From assembly GCA_032622095.1 (NCBI GenBank), contig CP136064.1:258087863-258151862 (forward strand): 64,000 nt of DNA, written 5' to 3'. The notes under the pieces are model-generated. The model did not search any database, was not told where the DNA came from, and was given only the letters and a program-made list of their open reading frames with translations. The first letter of the stretch is position 1. Every line of letters begins with the position of its first letter. A program made the translations under genes and the position numbers. Positions 22,601-30,342 of this stretch are shown here, piece after piece. The DNA comes from Siphonodentalium dalli (Eukaryota > Mollusca > Scaphopoda > Gadilida > Siphonodentaliidae).

Positions 22601-24800
22601 AAAATCTCAAGCAAATCGACTGTACCACTCAAAAGAAAACATCGTCTGAACTACTCTCAACTGTAAATATTTACTTCTCGATTCTGAATTCAACTATCGG
22701 CGATAAACTAATGAAATTTTTTTTGCAATTGAGTGTCACTGCTTTTAATTAATATATAAGAATGACGGTGTGTGTTGTCAGTTTGGATATAATATTTGTA
22801 AAAATAACTACTTTGAGAAAAATTATTCTCCATTTTTATGTGATTGCCCTTCTGGAGTGTTTCACATCACTTTAAATAGATGATGTTCTATTTCTGTCTC
22901 TATCATTCTGATTGAATCATATGTTCATACCTCCATTTTTGGTCTGCCTGCTCATGTTCTGTTCGTCTGCTCATCTGTCCATTCATTTCTTGTTTCCGGA
23001 TGATTTCTTTTGTTCTACAACTTCAACTACTTAGTTGCAGCTACACAGTTTCGCATATGCCATTTCCTAATTGTTCTTATCCAATCAGATTCAATGAAAG
23101 ATTTTTTTCTTTTATATCAGGTATAGGCACACATTGGCAGACTTTACAAAACATTTATTTTTAGTACATTTTTAATGCTAATGGGGTCGTTGTAGTAGTA
23201 TTCAGTTGCACAAAACTACCAGCATATGCAACATTTACCTACCAAAATAGTTAAGTGAAAAATTGATTGACAGAAGAAATACATAATAATATGGAATTTG
23301 TATGGCGCTTAATCCCTGGTGTAGCTCAAAGCGCCTTTGGCAAATAAACAATTCTATACACACATATATATACAACATAGATAACAATGCACAAGACTGG
23401 TTTGAGTGCTATAGCAACCAGCAACCAGTGAACTGTTCAACGTTACATCAAATACATTTTGAGTTGTTTCTTGAAAGTGTCGATGCTTTTACTGTTCTTT
23501 AAGTTGTAAGGCAGAGAGTTCCAAATTAGTGGACCAGCATACGAAAAAGCTCGCCCCCAATACGGTTGTAGTTGGGGTCTGGGACGTCAAGAAACAGTTT
23601 GTCCGAAGAACGTAACCCTTCCCTACCGGGAACATATCGAGTTAGAAGGTCCGAAATATATGGTGGCAGTGTTTTGTCGAAGAATTGAAAGCACAGTGTT
23701 GCTAGTTTATATTTAATGGATGTTTCATAAACAGTAATTTTGTCATCCAATCAGTGTTACTAATATATGACAATCAATGAGAACTCATACTTGATATCCA
23801 GAATTTCGATTGACAATATGGCATCTAATTAGCAAACTAAAATCATATCTATGAGTGTTTAGCCCTTTACCCAACAAACCGGCCAAAACCGGCCAAATAA
23901 AGCTTCAACAGCCTAAAATATCTTCGGTCTGTCTCAATAGAACCATACAAATATGGATATCATTGGAACCGGTCGCCTCGCATATATAAGAGAATGCATT
24001 TGCCTAAAAAAAATCTTTTTTTACCATTTTTTCTTACATTCTTTAACAATTTTATAATTTTTAATGTGTTAAGCCAATGCATTCTCTTATATATGCATTG
24101 GCACAGGGCCCTTCTGTTGGGTAAAGGGTTAACGATGGTCTATGCATTCCTAAATAAGTTTTATTTAGTTTCCGGTGTATAATATAATAAATATGAGTAA
24201 AAAACACTTGTCTGGAAGCACTTCTATCAATTAAGATTGATTTCACGCCTCATCTACTATGGGAGATCAAGGGTCATATTGAAGTTCCCCAGTTGAAGTT
24301 GGTGATGTTCACCCGTTAGTCATCTCGATTATGCATTTTATCTTCTGCAAATTAGGGGATATAAAAACTGAACAGAAGGGAAAAATGACTAAATACAATG
24401 TTAATTTGAAACTATAGATATTTCCCAGAATATGAGCCCTAGGCAGAATGAGTGATGCTTGCCCGCTGTGGGGTAGCTTCCCTAAATTCACTCTCTGGGG
24501 ACCTTATTCTGCTAATTTTATTGACACTTTTTCCAGGTTTTATCATTATCCCGGGACAGAAAATGTACAAATTAGCAGTTTTTTGTGTCTAATCTGATGG
24601 AGATTTTTCAATTATATTACAATAATTTACATTGTTTCACAAATAGTAAGTAGTGCATTCAAGCGCCAGGAGTTAAATAATTTTATACATGTATTTTTAA
24701 TGCAATTTCAATTTTCACAGACAACAAAAAAGAAAGTGAAAGTGACGAGGAAAGTGAAGAAGAGGCTGAAGAAAAAACTGGCAGGGAAACAGAATCATGA
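4580..24800 (+). CDS. PRKRIP1: PRKRIP1 orthologue (PKR-interacting / spliceosomal protein), six coding exons
   Basis: Joined exons 4580-4669, 12380-12458, 14683-14783, 16986-17071, 20332-20387 and 24721-24800 give 492 coding bases, i.e. 163 residues plus TGA; human PRKRIP1 has 184. Phases run 0,1,0,2,1 and fit at every junction; all introns are GT-AG. Recognisable blocks are IQRLKLEKLMKNP, WAPRAPPEFIRNIWG, then SSAGAGSGDFHVYR followed by RRREY, a charged helix with KKRAKR and MKKKIKQKAKKMKK, and an acidic Ser/Glu-rich tail. The family is nuclear, binds double-stranded RNA and the kinase PKR, and in human cells sits in the catalytic spliceosome as a long helix near U2 snRNP. The function here is inferred from this similarity. 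The start is supported by AAAATGG and by the colinear N-terminus. No TATA box is evident. Introns of 7.7, 2.2, 2.2, 3.3 and 4.3 kb are full of transposons. No exon carries a stop or frameshift, so the gene looks functional. Confidence 0.93.
5038..8055 (-). pseudogene. Non-LTR retrotransposon fragment (reverse transcriptase), 5'-truncated
   Basis: Read leftwards from about 8050: FGRSFWKYIKAKKQDSIG, then PSKAAGPDDIPN, then DFSKAFDTVPHKKLLY, GVPQGTVLGPLLF and the catalytic FADD (7117-7128). These are followed by the thumb region (MSFNAKKCYVMSM, YLGLEIS), IMDYGATIWDPYQ and FVRTTIDWNHLE. The C-terminus, ETFLAALVPAKEEETQKLGN and stop, lies at about 5042-5105 beyond an inserted DNA transposon (5110-6291). 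Motifs fit the Jockey/CR1-like group; the clade is not certain. Several frameshifts (about 6810-6890, 7400-7740) show it is dead. The 3' end runs into CAGATACAGATA repeats near 4992. Confidence 0.88.
5110..6291. mobile_element. Non-autonomous DNA transposon with ~210 bp terminal inverted repeats
   Basis: Ends CAGGTCTGGCAAATGTGAG and its complement are the tips of inverted arms of about 210 bp (5110-5325 and 6070-6291). The flanks are GTCTC at 5105-5109 and 6292-6296. Removing the element and one GTCTC rejoins the reverse-transcriptase frame (SPETFLAALV), which proves the insertion. No transposase was seen in the 740 bp core. Related ends occur at 40049 and 45475. The 5 bp duplication and CAG tips fit some hAT subgroups, but the superfamily is unproven. 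Confidence 0.82.
8420..10395. mobile_element. DNA transposon A (CAGGGTTTCCGCTAG ends), 5 bp duplication
   Basis: Ends CAGGGTTTCCGCTAG and TAGCGGAAACCCTG. Flanks GCACC at 8415-8419 and 10396-10400. Excision restores the reverse-transcriptase frame across the junction (...ANST|LGFLK...). Without its own inner insertion (8754-9635) it is about 1.1 kb. No transposase was recognised. The family could be a hAT subgroup. Confidence 0.82.
8754..9628. mobile_element. DNA transposon B, same family as A, nested inside A
   Basis: Same tips (CAGGGTTTCCGCTAGGGGG ... AGCGGAAACCCTG), 875 bp, flanked by ATTGTAC at 8747-8753 and 9629-9635. It shares subterminal GGGGCCG...GTCAAGGGG with A. The core shows no coding capacity. 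Confidence 0.82.
11167..12379. other. Remainder of intron 1, no gene
   Basis: No exon or element with both ends was found. It includes a fragment starting TAGGGTAGGTAGGTAGGG (11388), the left part of the repeat complete at 13306-14118. Confidence 0.4.
12380..12458 (+). CDS. PRKRIP1: PRKRIP1 coding exon 2
   Basis: Acceptor TTTGCAG|GAC, donor TGGG|GTAAGT, phase 0 in and 1 out. It encodes DKLAYIPDKQNAWAPRAPPE and then FIRNIWG. WAPRxPPEFxRxxxG is the most conserved block of the family. Confidence 0.93.
12580..12990. mobile_element. Foldback MITE, GAGG family (copy 1)
   Basis: It starts with TTTAGTGTGTGTTATTTGC and a hairpin of GCAGAATGAGGTCCCCAGAG and its complement (12601-12691). The middle carries GGAACCTCGATTATGC, and a second half-hairpin (12911-12950) precedes GACACGCTATATAAATCAGGCTTG. 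The same layout is seen at 28990-29410. It lies in PRKRIP1 intron 2. Confidence 0.75.
13306..14118 (-). mobile_element. ~0.8 kb repeat 'G' (GGGTAGGTAGGTAGGG ... TTAGGGTCGGCGGG), complete copy
   Basis: Both ends read inwards as poly-A followed by GAT(T)GTATGTTTCC, so the unit looks like a DNA element with short inverted ends. The other copy (40270-40514 plus 42116-42620) is on the + strand; end fragments lie at 11388 and 56045-56130. A minus-strand frame, FHKTQTRHQAGMRSTLRKLK, recurs in the other copy, but nucleotide differences do not favour third positions. I do not call it a gene. Confidence 0.7.
14683..14783 (+). CDS. PRKRIP1: PRKRIP1 coding exon 3
   Basis: Acceptor CCTTGAAG|GTTCC, donor AAA|GTTTGT, phase 1 in and 0 out. 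It encodes SSAGAGSGDFHVYRGVRRRE and then YARQKFNNEKNEK. SSAGAGSGxFHVYR is diagnostic. The donor is non-consensus at +3/+4, but the frame join is exact. Confidence 0.92.
14845..14965. mobile_element. Tc1/mariner-like MITE, half of the palindromic family
   Basis: Ends CAGTAATG... and ...CGTTACTG between TA dinucleotides. It keeps GAGAGCTTTCCGATGAATGG, GACTAAATCCTGAAAAGTTA and CCCATAATTCTGCTGT, i.e. the right arm of the full palindrome at 25362-25574. The left arm is deleted. Confidence 0.75.
15060..15550. mobile_element. ~0.5 kb MITE with ~90 bp inverted ends (AACAGCTTGGGATATCGGTT)
   Basis: The left arm AACAGCTTGGGATATCGGTT, with GATGCTGTTTTTGGACCGAG and CCCGTTACTCTTCT, is repeated inverted at 15480-15548. 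A more decayed relative lies at 57190-57741, in the DUF4806-like gene. Confidence 0.78.
15649..15790. mobile_element. Fragment of TTAA-flanked MITE family 2
   Basis: It begins TTAAAGTGATATGAAAC and continues GGTAGGGTTG, GGAGAATAATCTTGC and CTTATATATTAATTAAAT, matching the left part of the elements at 44200-44550 and, reversed, 22522-22871. The rest is missing. Confidence 0.65.
16595..16846. repeat. Double palindrome, GAGG foldback family
   Basis: Two consecutive ~93 bp palindromes (16611-16703 and 16714-16806). In the second, the arms GCAGAATGAGGTCCCCAGAG / CTCTGGGGACCTCATTCTGC and the inner GGTGATGCTA / TAGCATCAC pair almost perfectly. The flanks ATTGAAATAATGTGTCTCTC and GACAGACACACTATTTCAAG are also inverted. 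It lies in PRKRIP1 intron 3 about 140 bp before exon 4. Confidence 0.9.
16986..17071 (+). CDS. PRKRIP1: PRKRIP1 coding exon 4
   Basis: Acceptor TTTTCTCAG|GATG, donor AAAAAG|GTGACA, phase 0 in and 2 out. It encodes DGKDGEYLKKMEVNKTAADE and then RTNKKRAK, the start of the long basic helix (human: [20 protein letters not shown]). It is less conserved than exons 2-3, but placement and phase fit. Confidence 0.88.
17404..17751. mobile_element. piggyBac-like TTAA MITE with two hairpins (copy 1)
   Basis: TTAA|CCCTTTACCCAACA at the left and TGTTGGGTAAAGGG|TTAA at the right. Inside are two ~67 bp hairpins: CCAATGCATTCTCTTATATA... closing on TATATAAGAGAATGCATTGG, with centre CGACCATAGGTCG. The second hairpin is the reverse complement of the first. 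The element sits in PRKRIP1 intron 4, flanked by two diverged ~120 bp direct repeats (17240-17370, 17880-18005). Confidence 0.88.
18010..20331. other. Rest of PRKRIP1 intron 4, nothing recognised
   Basis: Mixed sequence without exons or complete elements. Around 19790-19860 there is a GC-richer patch with several CACGTGA/TCACGTG-like words; no regulatory role can be shown. Confidence 0.4.
20332..20387 (+). CDS. PRKRIP1: PRKRIP1 coding exon 5
   Basis: Acceptor GCTGTTTGCAG|GATG, donor ACTG|GTAAGA, phase 2 in and 1 out. It encodes R-MKKKIKQKAKKMKKGDNT, the lysine-rich continuation of the helix (human: RQKLKEKKLLAKKMK). It is a likely nuclear-localisation and RNA-contact segment. Confidence 0.9.
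20431..21080. mobile_element. ~650 bp element with ~30 bp inverted ends
   Basis: The left CGCTGGTCATCCTATAATCA, followed by CCGCTGCTGG, is matched inverted by CAGCAGCAGG...TATAGGATGACCAGCA at about 21046-21077. No target duplication was clearly assigned and no coding sequence was seen. Confidence 0.5.
21929..22392. repeat. Minisatellite, 24 bp unit, about 19 copies
   Basis: Unit CCTATATATGGTGTAATATTTCAA. The first copies read CAAGCTATA, the middle ones CAACCTATA, and several distal ones CAAACCTATA (25 bp), so variants are clustered along the array. The unit length is a multiple of three without stops in several frames, which yields spurious open frames on both strands (NISTYIWC repeats). It lies in PRKRIP1 intron 5. 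Confidence 0.97.
22522..22871. mobile_element. TTAA-flanked MITE family 2, reverse copy
   Basis: TTAA (22518-22521) then AGACATATTATGGAC; the right end is TTTCACATCACT then TTAA (22872-22875). The core holds TGTACCACTC, GTAAATATTTACTTCTCGAT and ATTAATATATAAGAATGACG, shared with 44200-44550 (opposite orientation) and 45634-45993. Confidence 0.82.
23863..24128. mobile_element. piggyBac-like TTAA MITE, internally deleted (copy 2)
   Basis: CCCTTTACCCAACAAACCGG at the left (flank TTAG) and CTGTTGGGTAAAGGG|TTAA at the right. Compared with the other copies, one arm of each hairpin is missing: GGAACCGG joins directly to TCGCCTCGCATATATAAG, and TCTTATATATGC joins to ATTGGCAC. It lies in PRKRIP1 intron 5. 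Confidence 0.85.
24245..24512. mobile_element. Foldback MITE, GAGG family, decayed partial copy
   Basis: CGCCTCATCTACTATGGGAG, TCGATTATGCATTTTATCTT and a shortened hairpin (GCAGAATGAG...CACTCTCTGGGG) match the middle and right parts of the copies at 12580 and 28990. It ends about 210 bp before PRKRIP1 exon 6. Confidence 0.65.
24721..24800 (+). CDS. PRKRIP1: PRKRIP1 coding exon 6 (C-terminus)
   Basis: Acceptor TTCAATTTTCACAG|AC, phase 1 in, stop TGA 24798-24800. It encodes DNKKESESDEESEEEAEEKT and then GRETES, an acidic tail comparable to the Ser/Glu-rich end of vertebrate PRKRIP1. Another frame of the same bases reads as a lysine-rich protein and is a shadow. No canonical AATAAA follows closely; ATTAAA at 25012-25017 is a weak candidate. 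Confidence 0.9.
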
Positions 24801-25014
24801 CGGAAAGAAGTCAAATCATTTCTTGGCTCAGATATATAGGGTTACTGATGATTCTGCACTCACCAGCTACACACGGTCTGAAATTGCAGAAATATGATTG
24901 GCATAAATAAGTTCCTATTGTTTCTAAAACGATTTCTCAACCAATCAGCATACAGTGTCACTGATGAGCTTTACACCAACACAATACTGATGATTTTGTA
25001 TCGCCAAGGTTATT

Positions 25015-25335
25015 AAACCCAGCTAGAAACTTCAGAAATCTTAACTGGATATATTGGTTTCTGAATTTCTTAAGATTATTTCTTGTTTTGCGTTGCCATC
25101 CACAACCCGGCTCGGAACTTCAGAAAACTGAACTGGATATATTGGTTTCTGAATTTCTTAAGATTATTTCTTGTTTTGCGTCGCCATCCACAACCTGGCT
25201 GGGAACTTCAGAAATCTGAACTGGATATATTGGTGTTAGAATTTCTTAAGATTATTTCTTGTTTTGCGTTGCCATCCACATCCTGGTTGGGAACTTTAGA
25301 AATCTGAACTGGATATATTGGTTTCTGTATTTCCT
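25015..25335. repeat. Tandem repeat, 88 bp unit, ~3.6 copies
   Basis: GAACTTCAGAAATCTGAACT, GGATATATTGGTTTCTGAAT and TTGTTTTGCGTTGCCATCCA recur every 88 bp (starts near 25018, 25106, 25194, 25282). Copies are about 90% alike. It lies just downstream of the PRKRIP1 stop. Confidence 0.92.
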
Positions 25336-25361
25336 GGATGATTATTTGGCTGCTCAGTGTA

Positions 25362-25574
25362 CAGTAATGCCCTAAGTAATCGACTCCATAACCACAGCAG
25401 AATTATAGGTAACTTTTCAGGATTTAGTCGGAAATATGGCTTGTTGCCATTCATCAGAAAGCTCTCGGCGAGAGCTTTCCGATGAATGGCAACAAGTCAT
25501 ATTCCCGACTAAATCCTGAAAAGTTACCCATAATTCTGCTGTGGTTATGGAGTCGATTACTTAGGGCATTACTG
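25362..25574. mobile_element. Tc1/mariner-like MITE: 213 bp near-perfect palindrome
   Basis: TA|CAGTAATGCCCTAAG ... CTTAGGGCATTACTG|TA. The whole element is one inverted repeat with only a few mismatches around the centre CTCTCGGCGAGAG. Relatives: 14845-14965, 49951-50073, 53186-53372. It will form a cruciform or a ~100 bp stem RNA if transcribed. Confidence 0.92.
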
Positions 25575-25576
25575 TA

Positions 25577-27079
25577 CATCGCCGCCGATAATTGTTACAC
25601 TAACACTCACAACACAACTCCTATGATTTCCACTGTATTGTGGATTGTATATAAATATCAGGCTAGAATGACACAAGAATGTGAACTGGTTATCATTAAC
25701 TTTTTCAGGACGGGAACTTCGTGAAATTTTGCGAAAACCCATAGGGAGCATCTCATATATAAGAGAATACATTGGCTTAACAATATTTACCTTGACCTTC
25801 TAAGCAGGTGTATTGTACATGGCAATGGCACCTGATCTTTACTGCTTCGCCAGCGCTGCTCCCGTCATGAAAGGGTTAATGTACAAGTCTGTTGTGACAC
25901 GATGGTACAACACGAAATGTAGGTTTTAGTTGTACCTCATGGCATCACAAACAAGTGCAATAACGTTTAACAGCACTGTGTCATTCTATGTTTATTGCAC
26001 ACCTGTATTTTGCTGTAACTCACAAAAATAAACGGGTGTGCAATAAATTTTATTATTTATTTTTATACGCCTGTTTTAAAAAAACGGGACATATTTTGTT
26101 ATTGGTCTGTCTGTCTGTCCGTTCGTTGGCTTTTGGTTTCTGGGTGATAACTTTCAATAGGCTCAACTGAATGGAATGAAACTTTTTATGTGGGTTTTAA
26201 ATACTAGCAAAAAACACAGGTAAAGTTTCTAATTGGCCAAATTTCACAAGAGTTATGGCCCTTAACATAAACTGACCAGTGATGGCAAAGCTGGTCCACA
26301 TCTCTACCAGGGGAGCTAACCTGATTTATGAATCTGGACAAGCTAGTTATTTCCCAGGGGTCATTGGTTTCTACGTACAAATTCACCCTCTGTATGGTCT
26401 TTCATGTTGTGATATAGCCTTGTGGCTGCAACAATGAAAAACCCTAAATGAATAAAAAAATTAAAAATACATGGTCGGCGACAGTATAGATATCAGGAAA
26501 CACTGTATACCGATATGTTTTACCTAATATAGAATCACCTTTTATTTATATGTACATATACATTCAAGATATAGATATTTGAAGAAAATGATCTTTATTG
26601 TATGACTATCGTTTTTATTTCCCCAATACCGCTATTGTATAGCGATCATTTCCTAACCATCGGATCAGCTACAGTTTGATCTGATGTCATACCACCCTTC
26701 TCTATCTCGCATACTGCGCATGGCCGTAAAAAAGGCGGACGATTTATTATACAAAAATGGTTCCTTCTTTATTCTTGTTACTAGTGGCCTACATGTGGTT
26801 TCATATTTAAAATTAATTGTGCTTTTTAAATAAAAATCATAATAAACCTGTTATCGCTGCAATGAATTGATCTGGGCTTCGCATCAAACTCGACGCCTGC
26901 GGTGGCTTGTTTGATCCAGCGATATGACCTCTTCAACACGATGTGATACTTCGCCCAGATCAATTCACTGCAGCGATAACATGTATTTACCAGTTTTGCA
27001 GTAATATTTATGGTGGTAAATCCATTTTATCAGGTCAAAGGGTCTCAAGGCCTTCAAAGTGGGTTCATGCAGAATATCA
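25577..27079. other. Non-genic stretch
   Basis: No exon recognised. A degenerate piece of the TTAA hairpin family lies at about 25750-25785 (CATATATAAGAGAATACATT). At 26850-26982 there are inverted arms of about 28 bp (GTTATCGCTGCAATGAATTG / CAATTCACTGCAGCGATAAC). Confidence 0.45.
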
Positions 27080-27083
27080 TTAA

Positions 27084-28336
27084 AGGTACTCAATCCAATT
27101 AGACGCTCCTAAATTACTATTTCTTTGGCTTTGGGGGTAAAAAATATTTGATTTGAGTTGAGGAACCCACCCATCAACGCTCAGAGTGATCAGATATCGA
27201 TTTTTTAAGTTTGTTATTCTATTGTTTGTGGCCCAGAAACATGCCGTCAAAAGGATGGTCTCGGTCAACATTCCGTATGAAGATGGACAACTCTAAAATC
27301 AAGTGGTTATTATTACCACTTGATTTTAGAGTTATCCATCTTCAAGGCTCAAAATAAATTTGTTTCTACTGACTGTCAAAATGACAGGCACCAAATGGAT
27401 GGTGTTGGTCATTTCAAAATTGTGCCTGTCAAATTTTGAGATGTACTGAATGAGACCGTATTTAAATTTCCAATCAACTTATTATTCGTCAATGAGTGAG
27501 CATCCAATCGCCACCCAGGAAAAACCCAAGTTATTTTTGTTTTCAAAAGTTCAAAAACGTTCCCGTCAATTATTACATACAAATGGACTTCACAAACAAG
27601 ATAATTGCATTAACTCGGAATTAATCTGAACTTAAAAAAGAACTATTTTTTACTTTCAATGTCTGATTTGGCCAGTAATGGCTACTTGGATCTACCCGAA
27701 CAGATTTGCATTGGACAAAATGTCCGACAGATACAGAAGTGCACTGGACATAAGCTATTTTTCTTCGGACAATGACCGTGACCGGCCACTTATTTTGAGC
27801 CTTGTCCATCTTCATCCGCAATTTGTCCGTTTGACCACGTGTTTCTGGGCCAATTATTAGTACACATCTTGAGAAATAACAAACTTCAAAAATAAATATC
27901 TGATCACTCTGAGCATTGATGGGTAGGTTCCTCGACTCAAATCAAATATTTTTTACCCCGAAGGAATCATATGATTTTCAGGATACATTTCAATGCTTTG
28001 AACTTTTCCAATATTAAGCGTAAACTTTGGTATTTTATTGGACTAATTGGGCCAATTGGAGTTTTATCTACTGTAACCATGCTGTAACACTAATAATTAC
28101 ATAACAATTAGCTTAACATGTGAAATCGCATTATTAGAGAGTTATCAATAATGAAAATAATAACAAAGTCATGTAATTATTGATAATAGTTGTTTTACAG
28201 AATTTAAAGGTACTCAATCCTATCAGACGCTCCTAATTTACTATTTCTTTGGCTTCAGGCCGAACGTTGAACATTGAACGCTGAACATTGGAAAAGTTCA
28301 AAGCATTGAAATGTATCCTGAAAATCATATGATTAT
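27084..28336. mobile_element. Composite of TTAA-flanked MITE family 3 copies
   Basis: TTAA|AGGTACTCAATCC at 27080 starts a copy with TATTTCTTTGGCTTTGGGGG, GAGGAACCCACCCATCAACG and, near 27900-27960, the inverted counterpart. A second left end, TTAA|AGGTACTCAATCC, stands at 28204. Between them arms ATCATATGATTTTCAGGATA (27967-28020) and its complement (28280-28332) form another inverted repeat. A TCTAAAATCAAGTGGT / ACCACTTGATTTTAGA hairpin lies at 27291-27335. Exact boundaries are unclear. Confidence 0.6.
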
Positions 28337-28537
28337 CGATGTTTGTTGACAAATAACACTGATGATGCTTTTTCATATTTTAACATTTTTTGCACATATA
28401 CCCACTGTGAGTGCCTTTGGTCCTTTATTTCCTATTTATTTTGATTGATGTGGATCATTTTTAGTCATAACATCAGCCACTTGTCAATATTATGTGCATA
28501 AAGGTCTTTCCAGATGACATGTGAATTATGTTATTAA

Positions 28538-28929
28538 CCCTTTACCCAACAAACCGGCCAAAACCGGCCAAATAAAGCTTCAACAGCCTAAAATATCTCC
28601 GGTCTGTCTCAATAAAACCATACAAATATGGATATCATTGGAACCGGCTCCTTGACCACATTGTGATAGTTACAGTTATGCCCTGTGCCAATGCATTCTC
28701 TTATATATGCGAGTCGACCATAGGTCGCCTCGCATATATAAGAGAATGCATTGGCCTAATAAAAATCTTTTTTTAACACTTTTTACCATTTTTTCTTACA
28801 TTCTTTAACAATTTTATAATTTTTAATGTGTTAAGCCAATGCATTCTCTTATATATGCGAGGCGACCTATGGTCGACTCGCATATATAAGAGAATGCATT
28901 GGCACAGGGCCCTTCTGTTGGGTAAAGGG
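28538..28929. mobile_element. piggyBac-like TTAA MITE with two hairpins (copy 3)
   Basis: Full-length copy between TTAA 28534-28537 and 28930-28933. It carries both hairpins (28687-28754 and about 28834-28902) and is almost identical to copy 1, with a longer AT-rich spacer. This points to recent activity. Confidence 0.9.
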
Positions 28930-28984
28930 TTAATTAGCATGTTAGTAGCGTCCATGAAGCCGTAAGCATCTTTAACATCTGAGC

Positions 28985-29412
28985 ATCAGCAAGTCTCAAT
29001 TTAGTGTGTCTGACATTTGCAGAAGGAAGTCCCCAGATGGTGAATTTAGTTAGTGGGCTGGAATCACCAAATTACCCTCTGGGGACCTCATGCTGCTTAG
29101 GCCTCATCTTCTGGGAAGTATCTATAGTCTCAAATTAACATTGTTTTTAGTTACTTTTCACCTTCTGTTCAGTTTCTATATCCCCTAATTTGCAGAAGAT
29201 AAATTGCATAATTGAGGTGACTAATGGGTGAACATCACCAGCTTCAACTGGGGAACCTCAATCGGATCCTAGTTCTCCCATAGCAGTTGAGGCCTGAGCA
29301 AAATGATGTCCCCAGAGGGCGAATTTGGTGATGGTAGCCTGCTATGCGTGATAGCATCAATAATTTCACCCTTTGATGACCTCATTCTGCAAAAGTCAGA
29401 CAATCTAAATTC
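28985..29412. mobile_element. Foldback MITE, GAGG family (most complete copy)
   Basis: The ends GAGCATCAGCAAGTCTCAAT and CTAAATTCAGCTTGAGCATC are inverted. Inside are two hairpins (29020-29096, 29296-29392) around a core with CCTCATCTTCTGGGAAG and ATTGCATAATTGAGGTGAC. It defines the full ~430 bp element; shorter hairpins elsewhere are its derivatives. Confidence 0.75.
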
Positions 29413-29540
29413 AGCTTGAGCATCAGCGTTGCCTTTCTATGAAATTACCTTGTCATTATCTTTTGATCTGATGTGTGAATGTTGAGTTCTGTGATGATTA
29501 AAACCCATTCATTAAGGGAACTGCATTCCTGTGCCATGTA

Positions 29541-30230
29541 TTCTCTAATATATGCGAGTCTCCCATTGGGATATAGAGGATCTACGAGTCTCCAGTTTAT
29601 AATGAAATTTCCAAACGAGTCCTGTAAGCCTTTGGCGAGGTCCAGACCTAATTTACTGGACGAGTTTTGTAATTTCTGCTATAAACTGGGGACGAGTTGT
29701 AGATTCTATTTATTACATGATACAAAATATTGACAAAACATACTTAAATCAACAAATGGGACGCGAAACTAACATCGGCTTCTATAAGGCAGGTGATGAC
29801 GTTTCACGTAACTATTCGCATTTACCCGCGTAAAGAAATATTCGCAGATAAATAAAGACTCTTTGGCACATTTAATGGCGTATATTTAATGACATAACTT
29901 TTCAAACTCTTATTCATGACAGTTTGTTGGAAAAATATTGGAAGCCATAGTATTTTGAGACATAGCGTATGGAATGTTAACAGACGACAGCCGGAAGTCA
30001 AAGATCACCTGGCACTATTTTCTGTTATTAAACGAATGTTTAATGTCCCAATTTATAGAACGGGTTTATTGAATGGAATAAGGGTAGGATCATGTAATAA
30101 ATGAGAGAATACACTGGCTTACAATTTCAACGTAAATATTGTTAGGCTAATGTGTTCTCTTATGTATTCTCTTATATATGCGATACTTCCTATGGGAGAC
30201 TTGCATATATAAAAGAATTCGTTGGCACAT
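29541..30230. repeat. Diverged repeat (also at 62221-62413) and hairpin-family remnants
   Basis: 29578-29790 (GAGTCTCCAGTTTATAATGA, TATAAACTGGGGACGAGTTG, GGCTTCTATAAGGC) matches 62221-62413. Around 29541-29575 and 30100-30225, words such as TATTCTCTTATATATGCGA and TTGCATATATAAAAGAATTC are old relatives of the TTAA hairpins. Confidence 0.6.
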
Positions 30231-30293
30231 GTTTTTCAAAAAATTTCAGGAAGCTCCCAGTCATGGAAGGGTTAAAAATTAGAAATATCTTGT

Positions 30294-30342
30294 TCACTCA
30301 GGTTCACTTAGGTTCACTTAGGTTCACTCAGGTTCACTCAGA
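30294..30342. repeat. Short tandem repeat, 11 bp unit (AGGTTCACTTA)
   Basis: About four and a half copies of AGGTTCACT(T/C)A. Confidence 0.85.

Noticed and set aside
24700-24897. Lysine-rich open frame MQFQFSQTTKKKVKVTRKVK
   Set aside because: It overlaps PRKRIP1 exon 6 in another frame. The exon-6 frame fits the splice phase and the acidic tail of the family.
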